DNA from: CBDULX01 sp965368175 | Lineage (GTDB): Bacteria; Pseudomonadota; Gammaproteobacteria; SZUA-229 | DNA: 30,229 nt | Reading direction: 5' to 3' | Assembly (NCBI GenBank): GCA_965368175.1 | Contig: CBDULX010000011.1 | Location: 1 to 30,229 of the forward strand | In this document: one piece after another, positions 1-8,290 of the stretch | Numbering within the stretch: the first letter of the stretch is position 1 | Layout: each line of letters opens with the position of its first letter | Notes under the pieces: generated by a model | The model's input: only the letters and a program-made list of their open reading frames with translations | What the model was told of the DNA's origin: nothing | Databases searched by the model: none | Position numbers and translations under genes: made by a program

Positions 1-2
1 CC

Positions 3-659
3 GGTCAACCAGCCCCGAGGACTGAGGGCTATTTACCTGCCATTCAGGCTGCCTATCGTTCAGGGCAGGTATTCCTTGGACAGATTAACATCCCGGTTAT
101 TGACCTTCGGCATTATATGGAAGATGAACTGGACATGCACCACAGTGTAGCCAGTTTCTCAACCCGCGCCCGGATCAATAAGGCAAATCAGTCCATTGGC
201 AACCAGATAATGTGGATGACCCACAAACCTCATACCCCCACGTCTGATGCTTTAGCCGCCATTGATCGCTGGATGCGACAGATTCATGAAAACCCTGGCT
301 TATCCATCGTCGAAAACAGACCGAAGCAAGTCATCGACAGCTGTTTCGATGCCGAAGGCCGACTTATCGCCCAGGGAGAACAGGTCTGGGACGGACCCTG
401 GAATCAGAAACCATCAGGTGAATGTTACAAAACCTATCCTCCGTTCAGCACTTCACGCATGATGGCCGGTGAAGACATTACGGGAACCATCCTCAAGTGC
501 CAATTGCAGACTGTGGCACAGGCTATTACATCAGGGCTTTACCACCCAGTTGATATGAGGCCTTATGAATCGGAACTGGAAAAAATTTTTCCTCAGGGCA
601 TTTGTGATTACAGCAAACCTGATATGGGTTTACCCGAAGATTTACTCAGCAGCCACTAA
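3..659 (+). CDS. DUF6351-like protein, C-terminal part (5' truncated by window edge)
   Basis: The reading frame is open from the left edge of the window, with no stop before position 117, so the Met at 117 is internal and only the last ~218 residues are visible. The visible part includes IPVIDLRHYMEDELDMHH, an SFSTRARI segment and a C-terminal block KCQLQTVAQAI followed by FPQGICDYSKPDMG. From memory these match the C-terminal region of DUF6351 proteins, large secreted proteins of unknown function that often have an alpha/beta-hydrolase-like arrangement. The catalytic part and any signal peptide lie outside the window. It ends at TAA 657-659, with no clear hairpin terminator after it. The family call rests on pattern memory, and the substrate is unknown. 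Confidence 0.65.
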   Translation, partial: GQPAPRTEGYLPAIQAAYRSGQVFLGQINIPVIDLRHYMEDELDMHHSVASFSTRARINKANQSIGNQIMWMTHKPHTPTSDALAAIDRWMRQIHENPGLSIVENRPKQVIDSCFDAEGRLIAQGEQVWDGPWNQKPSGECYKTYPPFSTSRMMAGEDITGTILKCQLQTVAQAITSGLYHPVDMRPYESELEKIFPQGICDYSKPDMGLPEDLLSSH

Positions 660-892
660 CGTCAGATCAGCCAATATTAGATTGATCGCCAGCCCAACAA
701 ATATAATTGCTGTTGACTGATTCAGTCGCAGCCAAATCACACTCCGTACCCTCAGCCAATTTGTAATTGAGTGCGCCAGTAGAGAAACACTTATAAACAT
801 AAGTGTAATCAACACATCGGTTCTGCTTTCTTTAACCGCTGTATAACTTCAAATACCCTGAAGCTGAAGTTTGCCAACTTAAAATCAAAAGA

Positions 893-968
893 TTTGCCAC
901 AGAGTCTCAGAGAGACAGAGTGTTTAATAATATATATTTCTCTGTGCACTCTGCGGCTCTGTGGTAAA
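893..968. repeat. Long imperfect inverted repeat (CCACAGAG...CTCTGTGG type)
   Basis: The left arm 893-920 begins TTTGCCACAGAG and continues with CAGAG-rich sequence. The right arm 940-968 ends GGCTCTGTGGTAAA. The reverse complement of the right arm matches the left at most positions (CCACAGAG exact, then CAGAG and CAGAG blocks). About 20 AT-rich bases form the loop. Sequences of this 'CACAGAG' type are familiar as dispersed intergenic palindromes in many proteobacterial genomes. The function is unknown; a folded RNA or REP-like element is possible. Confidence 0.7.
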
Positions 969-1091
969 GTTTTATATTCTTTAATAGGGCTGCTTATGGT
1001 TAATAGCAGATACAAGTAACTAACAGCTCATATTAAAACAGGTTATTAAATACCCCGTATTAAGACCTAATTTACACACCAAAGTCCACCA

Positions 1092-1119
1092 ACTTATGAC
1101 TTATGACTTATAACTTAAG
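1092..1119. repeat. Four tandem heptamers, ACTTATG type
   Basis: Four adjacent 7-bp units are visible: ACTTATG, ACTTATG, ACTTATA and ACTTAAG. The array lies just outside the stop codon of the copper ATPase gene. It is a short simple-sequence repeat with no evident function. Confidence 0.8.
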
Positions 1120-1126
1120 CTTCCTC

Positions 1127-3541
1127 CTAAAGCCTCACTTTCCGCAATCGCAAAGCATTGCTAATCACAGACACAGAACTAAAACTCATCGCTGCCGCTG
1201 CAATCATCGGCGACAATAAAATCCCAAACACAGGATACAACACACCAGCCGCAATCGGCACACCGGCAGAATTGTAAACAAAGGCAAAAAACAGGTTCTG
1301 TCTGATATTACGCATGGTGGTACGACTCAGGCGACGGGCGCGCACTATACCTCGCAGATCACCTTTTACAAGTGTAATACCTGCACTTTCCATTGCCACA
1401 TCCGTACCTGTACCCATGGCAATTCCGACATGGGCCTGAGCCAGTGCCGGGGCATCATTGATACCATCGCCGGCCATGGCGACTATCTTACCCATGGCCT
1501 GTAGCTCCTTAACAATGGCGGCTTTCTGGTCAGGCAAGACTTCGGCTTCGACACGATCAATACCCAGCTCGTCGGCAACTGCCTGTGCTGTGGTTGGATT
1601 ATCACCGGTCAGCATTACTACCTGTACTCCTTCATTGTGTAAATCCAGAATGGCTGCTGGTGTGGATTGCTTGATAGGATCGGCGACAGCAATAAAACCC
1701 GCAGCTTTGTTATCGATGGCCAGCAACATTGCCGTCTGCCCTTTGGCGCGTTGTATATCCGCTGCTTGAGCTAAGTCACTCGCATCGATTCCAAGGCTCT
1801 CCAGCAACTTGAGATTGCCTAGCGCAATACTATGCCCTTCAACTTTTCCAGTGACCCCCTTGCCAGTCACTGACAGAAAATCATCTGTTGATATCAGCTC
1901 AAGACCACGCTCTTCTGCTCCCGAAACAATGGCTTCTGCTAACGGATGCTCACTGGCACGTTCGAGACTGGCCGCCAGTCGTAAAATTTCGTTCTCATCA
2001 AATCCCGATTGAGCTTTCACCTTCACCAGCCTGGGTTTGCCTTCAGTCAGGGTGCCGGTTTTATCCACCACCAGCGTATCTACCTTCTCCATGATTTCCA
2101 GTGACTCGGCATTTTTAATCAACACTCCGGCCATGGCGCCACGACCGGTTCCCACCATAATGGAAATCGGTGTTGCCAAACCCAGAGCACAGGGACAAGC
2201 GATAATCAGCACGGCCACCGCATTGACTATGCCATAGGCCAGACGCGGTTCTGGCCCCCAGATATACCAGACCACAAAGGCAATAACAGCAATGAGTACA
2301 ACAACCGGGACAAAAACTCCGGCCACCAGATCCGCCAGCTTCTGAATGGGTGCTCGGGAACGTTGTGCTTCCGCTACCATGTTGACGATTTGTGATAACA
2401 GGGTATCGGCGCCGACTTTTTCTGCTTTCATCAACAGGCTGCCGGTGCCATTGACTGTCGCGCCAATGAGTCGTTCTCCGGCTGTTTTCTCAACCGGTAT
2501 AGACTCACCCGTAACCATTGATTCGTCCACACTGCTATCGCCGTCAATTACCTCACCGTCCACAGGTACTTTCTCGCCGGGCCTGATTCGAAGTACATCC
2601 CCCGGTTGCACCTGCCCCAGAGAAATATCCTCCTCAGCACCATCTTCTCTTACAACACGTGCCATTTTGGGTGCTAACTCCAGCAACATCTGAATCGCTG
2701 CATTGGTACGACTTCGAGCACGAAGTTCCAGCACCTGACCCAACAGAACCAATGCGGTAATGACCGAAGCGGCTTCGAAATATACATCCACTAAACCACC
2801 TGGCATTTGCATAGTGGGTGGAAATATTCCCGGTGCCAGAAGGGCAACAATGCTATACAACCAGGCGACCGACACACCCAGGCCAATCAGGGTAAACATG
2901 TTCAGGTTCCAGCTTATTACCGACTGAACACCACGCACAAAAAACGGCCACCCACCCCATAATACAACCGGTGTTGCCAGTAGAAATTGAATCCATTGCA
3001 CCGTTTGCATGGTCAGGCCATCAGGTAACCAACTGGGGGCAAGATCGGCAACCATTGCCAGGATGAAGACAGGAGTCGCCAGTACAGTGCTTATCCAGAA
3101 TCGGCGACTCATATCTGTGAGTTCTGCATTTTCCTCTTCCACCATGACAACATCAGGCTCCAGAGCCATACCGCACTTTGGGCAGTTACCTGGGTGATCC
3201 TGTATTACCTCGGGATGCATAGGGCAGGTGTATTCTGTCCTGGTCTGTACCACAGGCAAGCCCATGGGCTCCAGCGCCATGCCGCATTTTGGACAACTGC
3301 CGGGATTATCCTGCACGATTTCAGGGTGCATAGGACAGGTGTAGTGAGCCGCTCCCTCGACCAGTTGTTCCTCGCCATGATCCTGCAGATACTGATCCGC
3401 ACTGGTCTGAAACTTATTTAGACAATGCTGACTACAAAAATAATAGTCATGGTCTTCATGTACCGTATGGAATTGGGAATTGTGATCCACTGTCATTCCG
3501 CAAACTGGATCGATTTTTTCATTAATAGATAATTTACTCAT
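1127..3541 (-). CDS. copA: Copper/silver-translocating P-type ATPase (CopA-like) with YHS and two heavy-metal-binding domains
   Basis: An inner-membrane P1B-type ATPase that would pump Cu+ (or Ag+) out of the cytoplasm using ATP. It has 804 residues. Visible in order are a YHS domain (DPVCGM at 11-16, CSQHC at 36-40), two near-identical metal-binding modules (CPMHPE at 69-74 with CPKCGM at 83-88, and CPMHPE at 106-111 with CPKCGM at 120-125), a TGES actuator motif, the membrane CPC metal site (449-451), the phosphorylated Asp493 in DKTGT, and GDGINDAP in the hinge. The ATG at 3541 is chosen because a strong Shine-Dalgarno lies at 3547-3552; an upstream in-frame GTG at 3562 would place that site inside the gene. 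Classical N-terminal HMA domains are absent. It is the last gene of the copper operon, 20 bp after the small HMA-like gene. Confidence 0.93.
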   Translation of the reverse strand: MSKLSINEKIDPVCGMTVDHNSQFHTVHEDHDYYFCSQHCLNKFQTSADQYLQDHGEEQLVEGAAHYTCPMHPEIVQDNPGSCPKCGMALEPMGLPVVQTRTEYTCPMHPEVIQDHPGNCPKCGMALEPDVVMVEEENAELTDMSRRFWISTVLATPVFILAMVADLAPSWLPDGLTMQTVQWIQFLLATPVVLWGGWPFFVRGVQSVISWNLNMFTLIGLGVSVAWLYSIVALLAPGIFPPTMQMPGGLVDVYFEAASVITALVLLGQVLELRARSRTNAAIQMLLELAPKMARVVREDGAEEDISLGQVQPGDVLRIRPGEKVPVDGEVIDGDSSVDESMVTGESIPVEKTAGERLIGATVNGTGSLLMKAEKVGADTLLSQIVNMVAEAQRSRAPIQKLADLVAGVFVPVVVLIAVIAFVVWYIWGPEPRLAYGIVNAVAVLIIACPCALGLATPISIMVGTGRGAMAGVLIKNAESLEIMEKVDTLVVDKTGTLTEGKPRLVKVKAQSGFDENEILRLAASLERASEHPLAEAIVSGAEERGLELISTDDFLSVTGKGVTGKVEGHSIALGNLKLLESLGIDASDLAQAADIQRAKGQTAMLLAIDNKAAGFIAVADPIKQSTPAAILDLHNEGVQVVMLTGDNPTTAQAVADELGIDRVEAEVLPDQKAAIVKELQAMGKIVAMAGDGINDAPALAQAHVGIAMGTGTDVAMESAGITLVKGDLRGIVRARRLSRTTMRNIRQNLFFAFVYNSAGVPIAAGVLYPVFGILLSPMIAAAAMSFSSVSVISNALRLRKVRL

Positions 3542-3546
3542 TTTTC

Positions 3547-3552
3547 CCTCCT
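3547..3552 (-). promoter_or_regulatory. Ribosome binding site fixing the copA start
   Basis: The minus strand reads AGGAGG, then GAAAA, then ATG. This perfect site, 5 bases before the ATG at 3541, decides the start against the upstream in-frame GTG at 3562. Confidence 0.8.
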
Positions 3553-3561
3553 CATTACCCA

Positions 3562-3711
3562 CTAGTATTGAACAGGTTCATGCAATTTCAGGTCACCGAA
3601 ATCCACTACACCTAAGTCAATAGACAGCGGATTAATACCCAGTCCATTCATTAGATTTTTAACCAGCAGAATACAGAGATCACAGGCCATATATTTTATA
3701 TACAACTTCAC
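3562..3711 (-). CDS. Small HMA-like CxxC protein (49 aa), putative copper carrier
   Basis: A short gene with a GTG start and a good Shine-Dalgarno (AAGGAG at 3719-3724, 7-base spacing). The product begins MKLYIKYMACDLCILLVK and has 49 residues. The beta-strand / M-x-C-x-x-C (C10, C13) / helix order resembles the first half of an HMA metallochaperone fold. Similar 'LYIKNMVCxRCI' segments occur as short stand-alone proteins or at the N terminus of AraC-type regulators, from memory. It sits between cusA (126-bp gap) and copA (20-bp gap), and copA itself lacks HMA domains, so a role in passing Cu+ to the ATPase or in sensing is plausible but inferred. The longer reading frame to 3765 has no ribosome site supporting it. 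Confidence 0.72.
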   Translation of the reverse strand: MKLYIKYMACDLCILLVKNLMNGLGINPLSIDLGVVDFGDLKLHEPVQY

Positions 3712-3718
3712 AGACAGG

Positions 3719-3724
3719 CTCCTT
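3719..3724 (-). promoter_or_regulatory. Ribosome binding site for the GTG-started HMA-like gene
   Basis: The minus strand reads AAGGAG, 7 bases before GTG at 3711. It supports a 49-residue product rather than the 67-residue frame that starts upstream. Confidence 0.65.
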
Positions 3725-3837
3725 ATCCATGTTTTACCAATTAGTAACAGTGCTAGCGGCTGCATTCCTGCACGCTACTAACTATCTCTCTTGAGTACGC
3801 CTTTTTAGCCTCTATGATTACACTGAATATGATTTAC

Positions 3838-6800
3838 TCACTCAGTCTCCAGGCCATGATTTTTCCATAACAGGAATACCGCCGGCAACACAATCAAGGT
3901 CAATATCGTAGCGCTAACCATACCACCAACCATAGGGGCTGCAATTCGACGCATAACTTCCGAACCCGTACCACTACCAAACATAATAGGCAATAAACCG
4001 GCAATGGTTGCAGAAACGGTCATCATGATGGGTCTTACTCGTAATAGTGCGCCGTCAATGACGGCATGACGGATATCGGCTTTGTTCAGTGTACGGCTTT
4101 CTGATATGGCGCGGTCAGTATAGTCTTTCATTGCCTGGTTCAGGTAGACCAGCATCACCACACCAATTTCTACCGCAACACCAGCCAGGGCAATAAAACC
4201 AACACCCACGGCCACCGACAGGTTGTAACCCAGTAAATACAACAACCAGAAACCTCCAATCAAGGCTAATGGCAGAGTTCCCATAATGATGAGTACTTCA
4301 ATCAGTTTGCCGAAACTCAGATACAGCAACAACATAATTATCACGAGCGTTACCGGCACCACAATAGACAGGCGCTCCCTGGCCCGAACCATATATTCAT
4401 ACTGACCGGACCAGTTAATGGAATAACCGGCGGGCAACTCTACTGCATCCAGTACCGTTTTCCGTGCTTCGTTCACATAAGATCCGAGATCGCGATCGCT
4501 AATATCAACAAATGTCCAGCCATTGGGACGAGCATTTTCACTCTTAATCATGGCTGGCCCCTTTTCGATGCGAATATCCGCCACTTCTTCAAGCGCGATG
4601 TGAGCACCAGTCGGTGTTATTATGGGTAGTTGACGTAACTCAGTAATGGAGTCACGAATATCCCTTGGGTAACGCATATTCACCGGGTAACGTTCAAGCC
4701 CCTCGACCGTCTGAGTAATACTCATGCCACCCACTGCAGTACTGATTACTTCCTGTACATCCGCAATATTTAAACCAAATCGCGAAGCAGTTAAGCGATC
4801 TATATCCACGGTGACATAACGTCCACCGGCAACGCGCTCTGAATAGGCCGATACCGTGCCTGGAACCCGCATCACCGCGTCCTCTATCTGCTGACCGATT
4901 TTCTCGATAACAGTCAGATCAGGACCTGACACCTTAATTCCCACCGGTGTTTTAATCCCAGTGGCCAGCATATCGATTCGGGTTTTGATGGGCATGACCC
5001 AGGCATTGGTCAAACCGGGAAACTTGATCAATGTATTCAGTTCCTGTTTCAGCTTGTCCAGGGTCATGCCTTCACGCCATTCGGATCGTGGTTTCAACTG
5101 TATGGTAGTTTCAATCATGGTCAGTGGTGCAGGGTCGGTGGCCGTATCAGCCCGACCGATTTTTCCAAACACGCGCTTCACTTCCGGCAGAGTGCGAATC
5201 AGTTTATCCGTTTGCTGCAACAGTTCCTGAGCCTTACCAATGGATACACCGGGGAAGGTTGTGGGCATGTAGAGTAAATCACCTTCATCAAGGTCTGGCA
5301 TAAATTCAGACCCCAGCTGGCTGACTGGCCACAGCGTTAACAGCAATAAAATAGCCGCCAGTGCAATAGCCTGAATCGGCGATTTGAGTACCCAGCCAAT
5401 GGCCGGGCGATAGCCAGCGATAACCCAACGATTCACAGGATTTTCAGTTTCTGTAGTCACCCGACCACGAATGAAATACCCCATGAGAACTGGCACCAGA
5501 GTTATGGCCAAACCCGCCGCAGCTGCCATGGCGTAGGTTTTGGTGTAGGCCAGGGGGGAGAACATACGCCCTTCCTGGGCTTCCAGAGTAAACACCGGCA
5601 TAAAGCTCAGGGTAATGATCAGCAACGAGAAAAATATCGGTGGCCCCACCTCCGATGCGGCCTGCTGCACTATTTGCCAACGATTAGTATCAGTCAGGGC
5701 CTCACGCTCCATGTGTTTATGCATGTTTTCGATCATTACAATGGCGGCATCCACCATCACACCAATCGCAATGGCTATACCCCCCAGTGACATAATATTA
5801 GCGTTAATGCCCTGGTAATACATGACAATAAAAGCCACCAGAATCCCAATTGGCAGGGCCACCACAGCCACTAAAGCAGACCTTAAATGGAACAGGAACA
5901 CCGCACATACCAGTGCCACCATCAGCAGTTCTTCCACAAGCTTTCCACTAAGCGTATTCACAGCACGATTAATAAGTGCAGATCGATCATAGGTTTCAAT
6001 CAACTCCACACCCGCCGGCAGGCCTTTGCGCAAAGTGTCTAGCTTTTCTTTCACCTTGCTGATGGTCGTCAGAGCATTTTCACCCCAACGCATTACCACA
6101 ATACCACCCACCACTTCGCCTTCACCATCCAGTTCGGCAATACCCCGGCGAAGTTGCGGCCCCAGCCTGACCTCAGCCACATCCTTCAGCAAAATCGGGG
6201 TACCGCCTTTATTAATAGCCAGGGGAATGTGCAACAGGTCATTACGATTGCTGAGATAACCGGTAACCCGAACCATGTATTCGGCTTCCGCCATTTCAAT
6301 CACCGAACCTCCAACTTCCTGATTGGCTTTCTGAATAGCCATGCGTACTTTGGACAGTGTTAGCTCGTAGGCACGCAATCGATCAGGATCCAGTACTACC
6401 TGATATTGCTTTACCATACCGCCCACGGTGGCTACTTCCGACACGCCAGGCACGGTTTGTAATTCAAATTTTAAAAACCAGTCCTGCAGAGCACGAAGCT
6501 GTGACAAATCATGCTGACCACTTCGGTCCACCAGGGCATATTCATACACCCAGCCAACACCCGTGGCATCTGGCCCTAATTCCGGCCTGGCCTGAGCGGG
6601 TAATCTGCCTGAAGCCTGACTTAAATATTCCAGCACTCTGGCTCGCGCCCAGTACAAATCAGTTCCGTCTTCAAAAATCACATAAACATAGGAATCACCA
6701 AAGAAGGAATAACCGCGTACATTCACCGCCCTGGGTACAGATAACATCGCCGTGGTTAACGGGTAAGTCACCTGGTCTTCCACCACTCGAGGAGCCTGCC

Positions 6801-6963
6801 CAGGATAGCTGGTTTTGATTATGACCTGGACATCAGACAGATCGGGAATTGCATCCAGCGGAGTGTTTCTTACCGCATAAATACCCCAAACGGTTAAAAG
6901 TGCCACCAGTACTAGTACCATGAAGCGGTTTTTGATCGACCATGCAATGATATTTGTAATCAT
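3838..6963 (-). CDS. cusA: CusA-like Cu(I)/Ag(I) efflux RND pump
   Basis: A heavy-metal-efflux RND transporter of 1041 residues (usual family length), the proton-driven inner-membrane part of a CusCBA tripartite pump. It starts with an amphipathic segment and the first membrane helix, followed by the family block NTPLDAIPDLSDVQVIIKT. The three methionines that bind Cu(I)/Ag(I) in E. coli CusA (M573, M623, M672) have counterparts at M566 (LLYMPTT), M616 (TMIETTIQLKP) and M665 (RIDMLATGIK), which argues for monovalent copper/silver rather than zinc/cobalt. The proton-relay Asp lies in GGIAIAIGVMVDAAIVMIEN. An AGGAG ribosome site precedes the ATG. Only 4 bp separate it from the stop of the upstream adaptor gene, so the two are co-translated. 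Specificity is inferred from the conserved Met triad. Confidence 0.95.
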   Translation of the reverse strand: MITNIIAWSIKNRFMVLVLVALLTVWGIYAVRNTPLDAIPDLSDVQVIIKTSYPGQAPRVVEDQVTYPLTTAMLSVPRAVNVRGYSFFGDSYVYVIFEDGTDLYWARARVLEYLSQASGRLPAQARPELGPDATGVGWVYEYALVDRSGQHDLSQLRALQDWFLKFELQTVPGVSEVATVGGMVKQYQVVLDPDRLRAYELTLSKVRMAIQKANQEVGGSVIEMAEAEYMVRVTGYLSNRNDLLHIPLAINKGGTPILLKDVAEVRLGPQLRRGIAELDGEGEVVGGIVVMRWGENALTTISKVKEKLDTLRKGLPAGVELIETYDRSALINRAVNTLSGKLVEELLMVALVCAVFLFHLRSALVAVVALPIGILVAFIVMYYQGINANIMSLGGIAIAIGVMVDAAIVMIENMHKHMEREALTDTNRWQIVQQAASEVGPPIFFSLLIITLSFMPVFTLEAQEGRMFSPLAYTKTYAMAAAAGLAITLVPVLMGYFIRGRVTTETENPVNRWVIAGYRPAIGWVLKSPIQAIALAAILLLLTLWPVSQLGSEFMPDLDEGDLLYMPTTFPGVSIGKAQELLQQTDKLIRTLPEVKRVFGKIGRADTATDPAPLTMIETTIQLKPRSEWREGMTLDKLKQELNTLIKFPGLTNAWVMPIKTRIDMLATGIKTPVGIKVSGPDLTVIEKIGQQIEDAVMRVPGTVSAYSERVAGGRYVTVDIDRLTASRFGLNIADVQEVISTAVGGMSITQTVEGLERYPVNMRYPRDIRDSITELRQLPIITPTGAHIALEEVADIRIEKGPAMIKSENARPNGWTFVDISDRDLGSYVNEARKTVLDAVELPAGYSINWSGQYEYMVRARERLSIVVPVTLVIIMLLLYLSFGKLIEVLIIMGTLPLALIGGFWLLYLLGYNLSVAVGVGFIALAGVAVEIGVVMLVYLNQAMKDYTDRAISESRTLNKADIRHAVIDGALLRVRPIMMTVSATIAGLLPIMFGSGTGSEVMRRIAAPMVGGMVSATILTLIVLPAVFLLWKNHGLETE

Positions 6964-6967
6964 CGAT

Positions 6968-8290
6968 CTACTCCTGCATCCGCATCAGACTGGCTTTAAG
7001 ACTGGCTTCTGAATCGATAAGAAATTGACCGGATGTCACCACCGTATCACCTTCTTCCAGTCCACTGATAATTTCCACCCAGTCACCAGACTCCATCCCG
7101 GCATTCACATTACGAGGCATAAATCGACCTTCACCCAGCGCCAGAATCACCCGTTGCTCCAGACCGGTTCTAATTAAGGCCTCGCGGGGTATCACCAGAA
7201 TATCTTTGCGCGCACCACCATAGATACTGACGTGACCGTACATATTGGGCTTTAGCTCTTCATTTGGGTTATCAAACTGTAAGCGCACTTTCAGAGTTCG
7301 AGTTTTCGGATCCAGACTGGGATAGATATATTCAACCTTACCTTCCCATTGCTTCCCTGGCAGATAACTTAAAGTGACATCGGCAGTCTGCCCGAGCTTT
7401 ACCCAGTCAGCCTGATTTTCAAACACTTCCGCCAGCAGCCAGACACTGGATAAATCCGCCAGCCGCATCACCTCATTGGCTGGCATTACATACATACCTT
7501 CACGCACAAACAGATTAGACACCACACCATCCTGCTGGGCATAAATTTCCACTGACTGTGGTACTTGCCTGGTAGCCTCCAGTTGTTTTATCTGGTGATC
7601 CGATATTCCAAGTGCCAGTAACCGGTCCTTCGAAGCTTTCACCAGGCGTTTGTTATTAGCCGATGCGGCCTGCACATATTCTTCCATGGCATTCACCAGC
7701 GTGGGTGAATACACATTGAACAGGCGATCACCCTTTTTGATTCGCTCACCTTCAGAACGTACATTCAACTTTTCAATCCAGCCATCAGTGCGCAAATGGA
7801 TATGACGCAGACGAGACTCGTCATAATCTACTGAGGCTACGGTCTCGATGCGACGCCATAATTGACTGCGCTCTACTTTCGCCGTACGCACGCCAAGATT
7901 ATTAATTACCGCTGGGGAGATTCTAACTTCCGATCCACTGTCGCCTTCGTCATACACAGGCACCAGGTCCATCCCCATGGGAGACTTGCCCGGTTCATCC
8001 CGACGATATGCTGGATCCATTGGCGCCACCCAGTAGAGTATTTTTTTCTCTTTTTGCGCTTCCTGCTCAACCTTTACCAGATCCATACCACATATAGGAC
8101 AGCTACCCGGCTCGCCCCGAACTATTTGCGGATGCATGGGACAGACATAATTCGGATCCAGATGTTTTTTGGCATGTTCCAGTGCTGTTTCCTGCACCGG
8201 CTCAGTGCCTGTCTGACTTGAATATTGTGCAAGCCACCCACCGAGGATAACTGCAACCAGAACACTGCTTACTATGACAATCTTTTTCAT
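6968..8290 (-). CDS. cusB: CusB-like periplasmic adaptor with N-terminal heavy-metal-binding domain
   Basis: A membrane-fusion protein of 440 residues linking the RND pump to the outer-membrane channel. Residues ~5-25 form an uncleaved or cleaved N-terminal membrane anchor. A heavy-metal-binding module follows (CPMHP at 50-54, CPICGM at 64-69). A second half-conserved copy (APMDP at 89-93, MGMDLVPVYDE near 105-114) has lost its cysteines but keeps methionines. The rest shows the barrel-sandwich, hairpin and beta-barrel order of the family (RISPAVINNLGVRTA through VVTSGQFLIDSEASL). Met-rich sites suit Cu(I)/Ag(I). The start has GGAGGA 6 bases upstream. Its ATG overlaps the cusC stop by one base (TAATG), indicating translational coupling. 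Confidence 0.93.
   Translation of the reverse strand: MKKIVIVSSVLVAVILGGWLAQYSSQTGTEPVQETALEHAKKHLDPNYVCPMHPQIVRGEPGSCPICGMDLVKVEQEAQKEKKILYWVAPMDPAYRRDEPGKSPMGMDLVPVYDEGDSGSEVRISPAVINNLGVRTAKVERSQLWRRIETVASVDYDESRLRHIHLRTDGWIEKLNVRSEGERIKKGDRLFNVYSPTLVNAMEEYVQAASANNKRLVKASKDRLLALGISDHQIKQLEATRQVPQSVEIYAQQDGVVSNLFVREGMYVMPANEVMRLADLSSVWLLAEVFENQADWVKLGQTADVTLSYLPGKQWEGKVEYIYPSLDPKTRTLKVRLQFDNPNEELKPNMYGHVSIYGGARKDILVIPREALIRTGLEQRVILALGEGRFMPRNVNAGMESGDWVEIISGLEEGDTVVTSGQFLIDSEASLKASLMRMQE

Larger units (their letters stand above)
660..1126. other. Gene-free interval with repeats
   Basis: No convincing coding region lies between the DUF6351-like gene and the 3' end of the copper ATPase gene. 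The interval holds a long imperfect inverted repeat (893-968) and four tandem heptamers (1092-1119). The two flanking genes converge here, but I see no classical GC-rich hairpin with a T-run. Confidence 0.6.

Noticed and set aside
809..1015. 68-codon minus-strand open frame
   Set aside because: It runs through the CACAGAG inverted repeat and its translation is the familiar artefact of that repeat; no ribosome site.
3565..3765. 67-residue version of the HMA-like protein
   Set aside because: The longer N terminus has no ribosome site, while the GTG at 3711 has a good one and gives the normal HMA-like start.
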